Part shown: in pieces, positions 1 to 10,599 of the stretch
Layout of the letters: the number at the start of each line of letters is the position of its first letter
How positions within the stretch are numbered: position 1 is the first letter of the stretch
NCBI GenBank assembly: GCA_034620365.1
Contig: JAQGEQ010000192.1
Span: forward strand, 496,001-560,000
Reading direction: 5' to 3'
Source of the DNA: Pegea sp. RAD2-039
Taxonomy: Eukaryota > Chordata > Thaliacea > Salpida > Salpidae
DNA: 64,000 nucleotides
The notes under the pieces: model-generated
The model's database searches: none
Seen by the model: only the letters and a program-made list of their open reading frames with translations
Told to the model about the DNA's origin: nothing
Program-made: the position numbers and the translations under genes

Positions 1-1090
1 TAACACTACCAGTTTCTTCTTCTTCTTCTTCTTCTATTTTGCCATATCCAACTTTCCAGTTATAATTTACACTTCACATATTATTCTACAGTGTTTGTAT
101 TCTTTCTGTACTAATCTTAAGTTATGATATTAGTAAGACCTTTCCAAACACCTTTTATTAATAGTATTGGGTTTTTTGTCAGCGACAACACATGTTGAAT
201 TTGTCACTCACAGCTATGTGTTGAATAAACAAAATAATTTGTTGATATTTAGGTTGAGCGATTTCATATCACGCTTTCAGGTATCTTTAAAACGAAGACA
301 AGAACAGCTGATGTCGCGTTAGACTTTTGATAGTTTTATTGTTGTAAGGAGATACCTTAGGAGATTCTGTAAGACTTCCTAGATAGCGAAGCCTTTGCTT
401 GCTTAGCATGCTGTAGATTGGTGTTAAGCCAGTGCACTATTAGCCTTTCTTGTTTAGGATCTTTTACTGCCAACTTAAACGTAAAAGTACAACGAAGACA
501 ACAAGAATGAAAGATATTAATGTTATTTTAATTAGCCTTCAACAAAGTCATAGTTTTATTGGCTTACAATAAAGAACAGCAGACAAGCGTCCTATAGTTG
601 GGTTGCCTAGACCCTAAAAGTATTTCGTGCAAATGAATCAGATGAAAAGGTTGGTCCAACAGTACCTGTAGTTATTGCTGCATCATCAGTAAACACCAGG
701 TTCACGGTAATTTGTTTCCTTGTTGTTCACTTTTAGCCGCGATAGATTGCAAAGACTTCATTCAGTTCTTTAATTAAGATAGATTTCATCAGAAGACACA
801 TTAAATTATCTTTCTAATACCATTAAGAAGAAAATCACAAAGATTATGGGCAAAGGACAAATCCTTGGTTAGAACCGTATTTGATGGTGAAGGATTCAGA
901 GCAACTTCCATCAGACTCGACTTTAGTATTCGTGTAAAATGATCTCACAATGTTACAGAGGCGTGGTGGGCAACCAAACTTCAACAGTATCAAAAACAGA
1001 CCTTCTCTACTGATAAGGTCAAATCGGTGGCAAGGTCAATGAATGTACTGTACAAAGTCCCATAATATTCTTTGTATTTTTCTGTAACTG
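1..1090. other. Intergenic/repeat-derived stretch with no gene recognised
   Basis: It begins with a short TTC microsatellite (about 13-36). The rest is AT-rich with stop codons in all frames that I followed. The part around 300-600 has patchy resemblance to 5780-5960, so it may be an old relative of the duplicated zinc-finger flank described below. I see no supported gene. Confidence 0.4.
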
Positions 1091-1094
1091 ACAA

Positions 1095-1690
1095 AAATTT
1101 TTTTTGGTAGATCTAATTTCTATTTCTTCTGTTTCAAAGTTATAGCCTAACAAATTGATCGTTTGTGCAATATTAAAAATTGTTTATAATTTCTTTAAAA
1201 ATAATTTATTGCTTTATATATAGTTCGAAAACCATTTATGATTATTTTTACGTTATTATTTGCTTGGTAATAAAAAGGTAATTGAACTTATATAAGCTTT
1301 ATTAGTGATTTGCATGAATAACTAAACTATTGTTTTCATAATAATATTTTTTTAGATAAGAATTTAAGTAAGTGAAATTTAGGAATAACTTTTATCTACC
1401 GAAAAGTAAAAGATTTTATGGCAATAATGATGGCACGAAATTCATTTTATTCAAAAATATCAACTTTTAAAAAAGTATTGCTTTCAACCACTGATATTAT
1501 AGCACAAGTAACATTTTCTAAACCAAAATCTTGATAACTTTTTTGCATAAAATCATTTTTGCTTGAAAATTTGATTTAACTTTCAAAGTATTACTAGGTT
1601 TTTTCATCATTTTAAGTTCCAAAAATAAAATGTTGTAAGCTATTTTTAGACCTGTTACTTGAGCTTCAGCGCAAAGTTAGGTTTTCTGTA
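1095..1690 (+). repeat. Inverted copy of the zinc-finger gene upstream region
   Basis: This roughly 600-base block reads almost base for base as the reverse complement of 7919-8520, which lies immediately upstream of the minus-strand zinc-finger gene. The match runs from the shared 'ttttggtagat' side to the shared 'gttaggttttc' side, with scattered substitutions and small indels. It marks the promoter side of a duplicated, now broken, plus-strand zinc-finger gene. Weaker similarity continues at about 5990-6120. Confidence 0.85.
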
Positions 1691-1873
1691 TCTATGTATT
1701 TTCTTTAGTCTCAATCCAAGAGAAAACATTTTTAGCTTAAAAATAATTTTTGTACATAATAAAAATAATTTGTTTTAAATTTATCTTTAGAAAAACTGCA
1801 AAATGTATTTTTTAGACTTAAATGTTTTATTCATTTAATTACAAAACGTAACAATTTATATATTTTTTCATAG

Positions 1874-1923
1874 AAGTCAGATTTCATTGAGATTGATATC
1901 AAAACGAGTGACAATATTGAAAA
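1874..1923 (+). pseudogene. Remnant of the zinc-finger gene N-terminal coding region
   Basis: In one plus-strand frame this reads KSDFIEIDIKTSDNIEK. The live gene on the other strand reads KSDFIEIIIKMSGNIEK across its start region. The resemblance stops right after it, where the live gene enters its first finger. Together with the upstream copy at 1095-1690 it shows that a second zinc-finger gene once lay here in the plus orientation. Confidence 0.75.
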
Positions 1924-2439
1924 AGATCAGTACAACCAAATACGAGGCAAATTAAAACATTCATTTTGGAGCATGATACAGACTCGTTGAAAGATCTTTG
2001 TTCTTCTAAATTCCGGATATTCAGCTGAGATATCCAAAAACATCCTAAAATATTTTTTCAGCATCGTACACTTCCTTGACGCAGCAAAACGCATGCGGCT
2101 ATTACGTCATGCTCCTTGTTTATTTCAAAAGTGAGTCTTTAACATCCGAAACCTTTTAATCTTCTGATCTTTAGAACATCCGCAATTAAAAGCAGAGCAA
2201 TCCTCACAACCTTCTCACGTGACTTCTTAAGTGACGAAAGTGATAATGAAACTTCTTTCACTGATTGGAGTTACTGAAGAAAATTATGAGAACAAAGAAG
2301 TTATATCACAACAAGAAACCGATCCAAAAATTCTCGTTGTAACTCGTTAAAATTTAAGGAAAGACATAAAAAAATACGTTTCAGTGTGAGATTTTTCCGA
2401 AGGAGTTTAAAACCAAACAAGCATTAAATAAAGTGAATT

Positions 2440-2600
2440 TTTCTCTTTTACAATACTATGATTCTGTGCAATTCTTCATTGTCATATGCTTTTTCGTTTA
2501 CACGTCAAATAGATCTAATTTGTGAGAATGTGCGTTAGCGAGAGGTGCTCTCTTTAGGCACCTTCCTTCACATTTATTGTAATAAATAAATAAATAAAAA
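2440..2600 (+). mobile_element. LINE 3' end fragment (tail family A)
   Basis: The end carries the local LINE tail signature: 'gtgagaatgtg', a 'gcgagaggtgctc' core, a 'ggcacc' motif, then a TAAA-repeat tail. The same tail occurs at 9840-9910, 45960-46035, 55292-55380 (minus) and 56405-56480 (minus). Only 3' untranslated sequence is left here, so this is a strongly 5'-truncated insertion. Confidence 0.75.
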
Positions 2601-2628
2601 TCATCGCTGTCAACACGGAATAAGACCT

Positions 2629-2713
2629 GAATGCAGTGGAATTTGCGACAAGTCATTCAAAAGTTCTGCTGAATAAAATGTTCATATGCGCAAACATACT
2701 GGTGACAAAAACC
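2629..2713 (+). pseudogene. Degenerate C2H2 zinc finger
   Basis: The plus strand reads a finger-like stretch with C..C spacing, then HMRKH and a TGDKNP linker, interrupted by an in-frame TAA. It belongs with the other remnants of the duplicated zinc-finger gene (1874-1923 and 4441-4518). It lies antisense to the C-terminal end of the ORF at 2653-3036. Confidence 0.7.
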
Positions 2714-3036
2714 CCATATTCTGAATCTGAATCTGAAAGTATGCCTCTTAAAGTATTACTTCCACTCTCATCAGAACTTTTGTCAATTTGTTCAGAGGAA
2801 TCTTTATTTTCTTCAGGTTTGCTGTCATCTGGTTCTTCAGATTTCTCAGTTGCAATTGTATAATTACTCTCAGCAACATTTGAATGAAGTGGAATCAACT
2901 GCAGTACGTTGTCATTAGCAACTGAGTCTTGAGAAGGTCTCCGAAGACGTTTTCGAAGGATTATCAGAATTAAACAAAAAAGAAAAAGTATTAGAATTAT
3001 TAGAGCAACAAACAAATAAATTTCGAGTTGTGACAT
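2653..3036 (-). CDS. Putative small single-pass membrane protein, unknown
   Basis: An uninterrupted 127-codon ORF starts MSQLEIYLF. Residues about 6-27 are a strong hydrophobic segment, followed at once by a basic stop-transfer cluster (RKRLRR) and a Ser/Glu/Asp-rich tail of about 90 residues, so the tail would be cytoplasmic. I do not recognise a family. The last twenty or so residues are encoded antisense to a decayed zinc finger (2629-2713), so either the C-terminus was recruited from that sequence, or the true protein is spliced before it, or the ORF is fortuitous. No signal peptide separate from the membrane segment is visible. Confidence 0.4.
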   Translation of the reverse strand: MSQLEIYLFVALIILILFLFCLILIILRKRLRRPSQDSVANDNVLQLIPLHSNVAESNYTIATEKSEEPDDSKPEENKDSSEQIDKSSDESGSNTLRGILSDSDSEYGVFVTSMFAHMNILFSRTFE

Positions 3037-4440
3037 TTCAACTTTTCTTTCATCCAGTAGTTTCTGGTCTCAACAAGCTTGATGGTAGTCTGCCAACAGC
3101 AGTTCTTGTTGAAGTTAGTTTATTCCAAACAGCTGTGAGGAACTTGAAGTGAGACAATGTTGGTAGCTGTAGCCTTATAAAGTTTCTGAATCATTGCATA
3201 TAATCATTGCAAAAGTAACTTTGCTTGGAGGTGAACTGATTTCAAGAATAACTTTTTAGCTTTTTGTAATGATTAAAAAGAACAAAATTGAATTTCATAT
3301 TTACTATAATGCTTTAACCTTAACTTTATAAAAAATTTTGGAAATAAGTACAATTTGCTTTTGTTAAATAGTTTAGATAAAAACTAAACTCGGCAGCATT
3401 ATTTTTCTTATTTAATTTTTAAATAAAGTTTACAAATATTTAAAAGGATGATTATAAATGATTATACATTTGTTACAGCTCGGTAAAATAGATCTTCAGT
3501 TTGCTGATTCTATAAACAGTTTATAAAATATTTTTCAACTTAAAAAATTAATTTTTTTGAAATTTGGTCACATTCCTAGAGGTTCTTAGTAAGTTATTAC
3601 AACATTTATTAAATAGTTATTAGAATTTTTTCATAGCATCAGCTTTAAAGTTTTATAATTCTACAAAGTAAAAATGTTAACTTATGGGTACTTCCTTAGC
3701 ACCTTTTTTTTAAACAGACTTGTGTTGACAAGAAGTTTTTTAAAACTTTATTTAAAGATAATTTTCTTATTTCATCAGGAAGCTAAATGGTTTGTGATTT
3801 TTGTTTTGCTTTAATACTTTATCACTTCAAAAAAAACTGGTTGAAAGCTAAATATTTCATATAAAAAATATATCTTAAAAATATGAATTGAAAATTGGAT
3901 TTATTATGACTTTTCAAAGGGATAATCTTCTAATATAATCAAATATTTAAAATGGGTGATAGCCCTTATTATTTTACTTGTACACCCTGAATTACTTTTA
4001 TAATGGATTTCAGACTTTCAACAAATTAGCCAATTTTTTTGAACAATAGTTAAACTTTTAGATTTCTTTGGTAAAAAGCTTGTAATGAGCTGATAATAAC
4101 CCTTCCCTTTACATTATTTTTAAAGTTTAATATTTTCATTTAGTTGATTTATTCTTTATAACAGCGAAATTATCGAGGAGTAAATATGTAATTGTGTACA
4201 TCAGCTAGTGGTATTTATTCTTAATTTTTTCTTTCAACGTTACTCAATTGCTAATTCGTAATCGAAAGTGCTAGGATACAGAATTTTATTTTTAATAAAC
4301 TAAGTTTTATCCTGATTTCTAATAAATTTTCATCAGTTCACTTATTGGCTAATTAAAATTTAGACTTTAGACAACCGACAATTTGTCGATTTCAAAATGT
4401 GGACTGTCATAGGAATCTGACAAGATCAGATAACCATGGA
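3037..4440. other. AT-rich stretch without a recognised gene
   Basis: No ORF or repeat signature that I can support. It separates two finger remnants of the broken zinc-finger copy and may be material inserted into that gene. Confidence 0.4.
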
Positions 4441-4518
4441 AAAACTTTCCAATGTTAAGCTTGTGAGAAAGCCTTTAGACAATCTGACCATCTAGTAGCT
4501 CACATGAAGTTTCATACT
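4441..4518 (+). pseudogene. Degenerate C2H2 zinc finger
   Basis: One frame reads KTFQC, a stop, then ACEKAFRQSDHLVAHMKFHT. This is a complete finger pattern (C-x2-C, F, L, H-x3-H) with a TAA inside the first knuckle. It is the best preserved finger of the duplicated plus-strand gene. The live minus-strand gene has the same kind of finger (KAFKQSGHLEAHMRSH). Confidence 0.8.
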
Positions 4519-5514
4519 TAATGTGACACTTGTGATTAGGTCGGTGTTTAAAACTTCAGTACTATATTAACTTATTTTGATCTAGTGTTTGTCCGGAAAA
4601 AATTCAATTTTTTAAATTTTTTGTTATAAGTTTTATTTATTTAAAACTCTGAGAAAATGCTTTCCTTTTACAGCAGTTCTAAATTGCTTTTTTTATACAT
4701 TTTTTACTTATTACTTTTTACATTGTATGTTTCAAAGGTTTTCTTTTGACTAATATTAAGAAGTACTTCTAATGTAAAACGATTAAAAAGATTTCACGGA
4801 AACTGTTTCTAACTATTTAAAAAGAATGTTTTGTAAGTTGACAGTCAGAAATAAAAACTACTTGTCCAAATAGATCGAAACATAAAACATAATCTTATAA
4901 ATAATGATAATAAAACTTATATAGAGAAATCTTGTGACTAACAATTCAATAGGAAAGACAATATGTTTTAAAAAAAAATTTGAGAAATAGTATTTACAAA
5001 TTGATGGTTCTCAAAGATGAATTACAAGAAGTAGGATTAAACTAAATAAGTATTTTGTTGTTTCAGTAATTTGACTATGCAGTTTAAGTCTTAAATACTT
5101 TTTGTAAATGTAGCTAATAAGTTCCAAGCATTTTTTGTTAGATATCTCAGATTTAAGTAATTTTACTCCTCTTTATATTAAGTGAGTTTTTGTTTGATTG
5201 CCGTTTAAAGATCATAGAAGAAATCTATTTTAAATTAATTTACTAGGATCCACAGAATTTTAATTACTTTAGTTATGTATATAAACATCAGTTAGAGAAG
5301 ATTACTGGGAAAATTGAATGAAATAAAATATCAAATATACTTTTTACAAGAGATATTTTTGTGTATACTAATGTTAAAACTAAAAAGATAGAAAAATGAT
5401 AAACTTTTCTATACAATAAAAGGATAAAGAAGGTAATAAGATCCACGGAGTTTTGTTTATAGTTGCTGTTATGTGCTTCCTATTATGTTTTTTTAATATT
5501 TATTCCCTGACATT

Positions 5515-5690
5515 ACAGACACTACATCACTAAATGGTTCTGTAAACTCAATACTATTTGCCGACTTTGCCAAACTCCTTGCTACTAAATCCTTTTCAGT
5601 CTTCGTTGGAGTTCACTAATCTATGACTTCAATCAAAACAACTCAAACTCGCCAACGACAAATGATTACACGTGATAGTAAGTAGAACTT
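5515..5690 (+). mobile_element. Degenerate LINE reverse transcriptase fragment
   Basis: The plus strand reads DITDTTSLNGSVNSILFADF then AKLL, a decayed version of the RT palm motif (FADD to FADF). After a frameshift it reads QSSLEFTNL and LQSKQLKLANDK, the segment that normally follows the catalytic motif in non-LTR RTs. The same family, in the opposite orientation, is at 9340-9700. Confidence 0.6.
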
Positions 5691-6936
5691 CCAGCTGTAG
5701 CTCACCATCAAGTTACTTTTATTAAGGTAATAATTATAATTTCCTGCTTTTAGGTCATTAAAGATTTAAACTTTCATCTGTAAAGTCTTTCCCCGTTTAC
5801 GATCCTTTGCTTGCTAGCTTTTTCTGACAACTCGAATAAGACTACAAAAATGAAAAGTGTTCAGTTTATTTTTGTTATCCATCTATCAAATTAAAAGCTT
5901 CAGTGGGGTACAATAAAGTGTGACAGACAAAAGCTGTAGAGATGGCATTATCTAGTAGTAGAATAATCTAGATTATGAAATAATTTACATAAAATGATAT
6001 CAAGTGAACCCCTATTAAAGCTTATTTAAGTTCAAATAAGTTTTTACTACCCAACAAATATTAATTCATAAATGGCTTTCAGTTATCTTAAAATGCAATA
6101 AATTCTAAATAAGGTAATTCTTAAAAAGTTAAAAGCCATGTATTATGTCTTTGTCGGTCATACATTATTGTACACCACTGAAGGTTTGACTTTGATGAAG
6201 ATTAACGATAATTAATCGGACATCTTTCTTGTTTTTGTCTTCCTCGAATCTTACATCTAAACTGGCAGCAAAAGGTTCTAATAAGTGAAGGAATGTTATA
6301 AACGGGGAAAACTTAAAGGAGACTGACTTTACAAAAATGTACAGCTAGCTAAGAAGAAAAAGACTTCACTGGTGGAAAAGAATCTGTTGTTTCTTCTTAA
6401 GTCGACAGAACTATCAAATAACAACTACAAGAGCAGCTGTTCCTATCTTTGTTTTAAAAATATCCAAAAGCCCGATATGAAGTCGTTCAATCTCAATACC
6501 AGCAATTATTTATTAATTCAACGCATAACTACGAATGACGAATTCAAGAGCTATTTTGGTAGACATAAACCAACGATTATGCGTAAAGATGTAATTAGAA
6601 GGTATTATGTACATTACAATAAGATTTCTACAAAAGGAATACAAACACTGTAGAAAGATAGATGAAACGTAAATTATAAATGAAAAGTTTGATATGACAA
6701 AACAGAAGAAGGTAAACAAACTATCAGTGTGACACATCACTTGAAAATAAAACTACTTGAATCTTATCTTCAAATCAAAATTACCAAGATGGTGAAGATT
6801 TTGATGTGATGATGGAATCTTGTCTGTCAAGCTTTGTTTACTCTATTAAAGAAGTTGTTACTCTACTGGTGGTGCTTACAGTTGTTGTTAATCGAATGTG
6901 CCGTATCAAACTACTGGAGTTTATGATGCATTTTTC
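5691..6936. other. Mostly non-coding stretch upstream and downstream of a doubtful ORF
   Basis: Part of this (about 5990-6120) resembles the zinc-finger upstream region a third time, in the same orientation as 7919-8520 but more diverged. A 93-codon plus-strand ORF (6372-6653) has no recognised domain, no clear poly(A) context and an ordinary composition. I do not call it a gene. Confidence 0.35.
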
Positions 6937-7752
6937 TCAAACTTCATTTTGAAAACTCTTTTCACCACTGTGTATTCGGATGTGTCTTCTTAGAGATCCT
7001 GATTGTGTAAAGCGTTTGTCACAAACTTTACATTGAAATGGCTTCTCACCAGTATGTAATCGGAGGTGACTGGTTAGAGTTCCTATCTGTCTAAAGCGTT
7101 TGTCACAAACTTCACATTGGAAAGGCTTATCACCAGTATGTGATCTATTGTGAACTACCAAATTGCTAGATACTTTAAACGCTTTTCCACAAACTCCACA
7201 TTGATAAGGCTTATCACCAGTATGTGATCTATTGTGAACTACCAAATTGCCAGAATGTTTGAAGTCTTTTCCACAAACTTCACATCGAAACGGCTTATCA
7301 CCAGTATGAGTTCTCATGTGAACTGCCAAACTACAAGATACTGTAAACGCTTTCCTACAAACTTCACATTGATAAGGCTTCTCACCAGTGTGTGATCTCA
7401 TGTGAGCTTCAAGATGGCCAGATTGTTTGAAGGCTTTTCCACAAACTTCACATTGATAAGGCTTCTCACCAGTATGTGATCTCATGTGAGCTTCAAGATG
7501 GCCAGATTGTATGAAGGCTTTTCCACAAGATTCACATTGATAAGGCTTCTCACCAGTGTGTGTTCTCATGTGAACTGCAAGATGGCTGGATTGTTTGAAG
7601 GTTTTTCCACAAACTTCACATTTAAAAGGAGTATCACCAGTATGAATTCTCATGTGGACTGCCAGATCGCCAGATTGTTTCCAGGCTTTCCCACATACTT
7701 CACATTGGAAAGGCTTTTCATCGGTATGTGATTTTTCAATATTTCCACTCAT
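6937..7752 (-). CDS. C2H2 zinc-finger protein with nine tandem fingers
   Basis: This is a presumed nuclear, sequence-specific DNA-binding protein. The protein of 271 residues starts MSGNIEKSHTDEKPF and contains nine consecutive C2H2 fingers (C-x2-C-x12-H-x3-H) joined by TGEKP/TGDKP linkers, ending with SGEKSFQNEV. The fingers are very alike (for example KAFKQSGHLEAHMRSH occurs nearly twice), which points to recent internal duplication. The ORF stays open for 33 more codons upstream. I chose the inner Met because the linker-like HTDEKPF follows directly and because the remnant at 1874-1923 diverges upstream of this point. It is a single exon as far as visible. A duplicated, decayed copy lies on the other strand at 1095-4518. 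No KRAB, BTB or SCAN domain is visible. Confidence 0.95.
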   Translation of the reverse strand: MSGNIEKSHTDEKPFQCEVCGKAWKQSGDLAVHMRIHTGDTPFKCEVCGKTFKQSSHLAVHMRTHTGEKPYQCESCGKAFIQSGHLEAHMRSHTGEKPYQCEVCGKAFKQSGHLEAHMRSHTGEKPYQCEVCRKAFTVSCSLAVHMRTHTGDKPFRCEVCGKDFKHSGNLVVHNRSHTGDKPYQCGVCGKAFKVSSNLVVHNRSHTGDKPFQCEVCDKRFRQIGTLTSHLRLHTGEKPFQCKVCDKRFTQSGSLRRHIRIHSGEKSFQNEV

Positions 7753-7918
7753 TTTGATAATAATCTCAATGAAATCTGACTTACGATAAACAAAAAGTTT
7801 TAACAATACGCTGAAAGTGAAGCTGGCAACAGACTGATCTAACAACACCAAATGAATCCTTATATACTTTACCTCGTCTTTAACTCACTATGAGATAACA
7901 TACTCACTTTTGTAATCA

Positions 7919-8520
7919 GAAAACCTAACATTGCACTGAAGATCAAGTAACAGATCTAAAAATAGCTTACAACATTTTATTTTTGGAACTTAAATTCATG
8001 AAAAAACCTAGTAATACTTTGAAAGTTAAATTATATTTTCAAGCAAAAATGATTTTATGCAAAAAAGTTATCAAGATTTTGGTTTAGAAAATGTTACTTG
8101 TGCTATAATATCAGTCGTTGAAAGCAATACTTTTTTAAAAGTTGATATTTTTGAATAAAATGAATTTCGTGCCATCATTATTGCCATAAAATTTTTTACT
8201 TTTCAGTAGATAAAAGTTATTCCTAAATTTTAGTTACTTAAATTCTTATCTAAAAAAAATATTATTATGAAAGCAATAGTTTAGTTATTCATGCAAACCA
8301 TTAATGAAGCTTATATAAGTTCAAATGCCTTTTTATTACCAAGCAAATAATAACGTAAAAATAATCATAAATGGTTTTCGAACTATATATAAAGCAAAAA
8401 ATCCTATTATAAATTATTTTCAAAGAATTTATAAACAATTTTTAATATTGGAAAAACGATCAGTTTGTTAGGCTATAAATCTGAAACAGAAAAAATACAG
8501 ATTACATCTACCAAAAATAA
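7919..8520 (-). repeat. Upstream region of the zinc-finger gene, second copy of an inverted pair
   Basis: It is the partner of 1095-1690 in opposite orientation, and lies within about 170 bases of the zinc-finger start codon, so it probably includes the promoter and 5' leader. No clear TATA box can be assigned with confidence in such AT-rich sequence. Confidence 0.8.
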
Positions 8521-8762
8521 TTTGTATACCTTTCACAGAAAGTACATTTTAACTATCATCAAAATTAAATAATATATCGATTCTATCGTACAGATGTCGC
8601 CTGCTTTAAACAAGGCTGATCTCAGCCAATAAAGTGTTGTTCCGCCACAGTTTGCCATCATCATAGGGTGCATGGGGATTAGCCGTGTCCTAATGTGACA
8701 AGCATACTGTAACTGGTGTTCCTGGCTATAATTCAAAAATTAAGGATGAGATACTTATCGTT

Positions 8763-9240
8763 AAACTGGCAAGTTGGAATGTCCATACTGTAACCACCGC
8801 TATAGACGATGACATCTGTAACATTCTTGACTTTAGATAGACTTCCAAAATCAAACAGGAGCTTTCTCGCCTTGAAGTTAAATTTGCAGTTGATTTTACC
8901 GCCCTTCAAGAGACACCATAGGATACACACAAGCCTAATCAGCATTTCGAGACGTTTTTGTTTTGTCAAGATAAACTCTACAGGGAACGTCTTCTTGAGC
9001 GTTTTCACTCACAAAAGAACCAGGTAGTGACAGTATACCAGCTGATTTAACAAAGTCTTAACTTGTCTTCTTTCCTTTCTTCATGGTATTCTAGTCAAAT
9101 GTTAGATGAAGGAAATGCTTCACAAGACTTGTTTGATGCAAAGATCATAACAACATACAAAAAGAAGGGTGCCAGGTCCTATTGCGATAATTATAGAAGT
9201 GATTCCATTTTATGTCTTGAGAGATGAAGATTCCCAGGTA
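8763..9240 (+). mobile_element. LINE fragment: endonuclease N-terminus joined to RT fragment (family B)
   Basis: The plus strand reads KLASWNVHTV, then after an internal stop KQELSRLEVKFAVDFTALQE, the start of an apurinic-type endonuclease (EEP) domain as in LINE ORF2 proteins. Further on it reads DAKIITTYKKKGARSYCDNY, the classic N-terminal part of the reverse transcriptase. The spacing is far shorter than in an intact element, so a large internal deletion has occurred, and stops and frameshifts are present. This family differs from the tail-A LINE. A related 3' part is at 54480-54900. Confidence 0.8.
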
Positions 9241-9339
9241 TTTATTGACCTTGACGTTGGTAATTTTTATTGTTGCTTAAATAAAAGTAAGTTAATGTTG
9301 ATTTAAATTTTGAAGTTTCTTTTATTGACAGGTGTAACA

Positions 9340-9700
9340 TTTATCGGTGGATAACTTGAGTTGCCTCAACGTAAGATAGAAGATTGAATATCAACTCATT
9401 CAGTATCAATGAGTTTGGCATCGTCGGTAAAATATATTAAACTTTCAGAATTATTTAGTGATACAGGTAAAAGATCTGTAATGTCATTTATATAAATATT
9501 AAATAGTAGAAGGCTGCTGCATTGGGCTGCTGAAAACCTCATGAAGCCCTATTAATTATGACTTGTTGTTTATCTTTAAGAAATTACTCAAACCAAGAGA
9601 TACGAATGAAGAGCAACTGAATCAAAAACTTTGTGAATGTTTGTGTATACATGATATTGGTTAAATTATTTGTTGAAGAAGATAAATCTAACATTATCAT
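9340..9700 (-). mobile_element. Inverted LINE RT segment (family A)
   Basis: On the minus strand it reads, with frameshifts, a DFSKAFD-like motif A region (VFDSVALHS), then LLLFNIYINDITDLLP, then YFTDDAKL for the catalytic motif (FADD to FTDD), then an LQSSL-like stretch. It abuts a plus-strand 3' untranslated region of the same family at 9690, so the 5' part is inverted relative to the 3' part. Confidence 0.7.
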
Positions 9701-9910
9701 TTCTAAACTGTGATTTTTCCTTTTTTTTTAAACATTACTATAATTCTATGTAATTTCTTACTACAAATTTTTTAAAGGACTACCGAAATGCCATGTATTA
9801 CATCTTTTGCTTTCTGTATTTCTAACGTAATAGATGTTATTTGTGAGAATGTGTGTTAGCGAGAGGTGCTCTTTTCAGGCACCCTCCTTCGCATTTATTG
9901 TAATAAATAA
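9690..9910 (+). mobile_element. LINE 3' untranslated region and tail (family A)
   Basis: It is nearly the same as 45828-46035 from 'catttctaaactgtgattttt' to the TAAA-type tail, including the 'tgtgagaatgtgtgttagcg' element. It is joined head-on to the inverted RT segment at 9340-9700. Confidence 0.85.
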
Positions 9911-10183
9911 AAATTAATCAATAATAGTCATAACTTTTTTTGCAACTAGGAAATACTTTCCAGCTCATAAGTCGGATATAAAGAACTTTAAATTGAATCA
10001 AAAATATACTACTATATACATCAATACGAAATAATATCTACCATAAAAGTCATTTAACAAATAGCTTTCAAATATATGATTATTTACTTTATATTATTGT
10101 AAGCTGTTTAATCAAACAGATTCATTTTGATGACAAACCAAGTAAGAAAAAAATGTAAACATAAAAGTATTGTGTTCTTTTTA

Positions 10184-10342
10184 TTATGATTTTTCTTGAA
10201 GTATTCGTTTATTATTTTTAATGTGATCTTTATTTGGACGAATCAACAATCGCTGTTTGTTTTGAGTTTCAACTTTTTCAATTTGATTTATTTTTGAACC
10301 TTTTTTCAGACAGGTTTTTATTTTCGGCATAGTATTTTTACG
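10184..10342 (-). CDS. Possible small basic ORF or alternative last exon
   Basis: It has 52 codons starting MPKIKTCLKKGSKINQ and ending LQEKS. The protein is Lys/Asn-rich with no recognised domain. The frame stays open upstream to an acceptor-like 'catttacag' at about 10374, so it could be an alternative terminal exon of the C3orf20-like gene. However, I found no upstream donor in matching phase. Too short to be sure that it is coding. Confidence 0.25.
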   Translation of the reverse strand, partial: RKNTMPKIKTCLKKGSKINQIEKVETQNKQRLLIRPNKDHIKNNKRILQEKS

Positions 10343-10599
10343 AGGTGAATTTTTACTCCAAAGGTTTCTGTAAATGATTTCTTAAAAACAATAAATTATT
10401 CATTAAAATTTCACTAACTGCTTCTGATAAGAACTGATGCTACTATCCGTTGAACTATCAGATGCTAATGAGTGAATAGTTATGTTCTGCAGGTCAGGAA
10501 CAGTTTCAGCAATCTGCTCTGCTTGTGACCGAGGTATATTTTTAACAGCTAAACTCAAAATTATTCCAGGATTCCCTCTTCCATCCACTCCAGCTCCTC

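Noticed and set aside
6372..6653. 93-codon plus-strand ORF
   Set aside because: No recognisable domain or regulatory context, in a region made of decayed repeats. Kept only as a remark in the region note.
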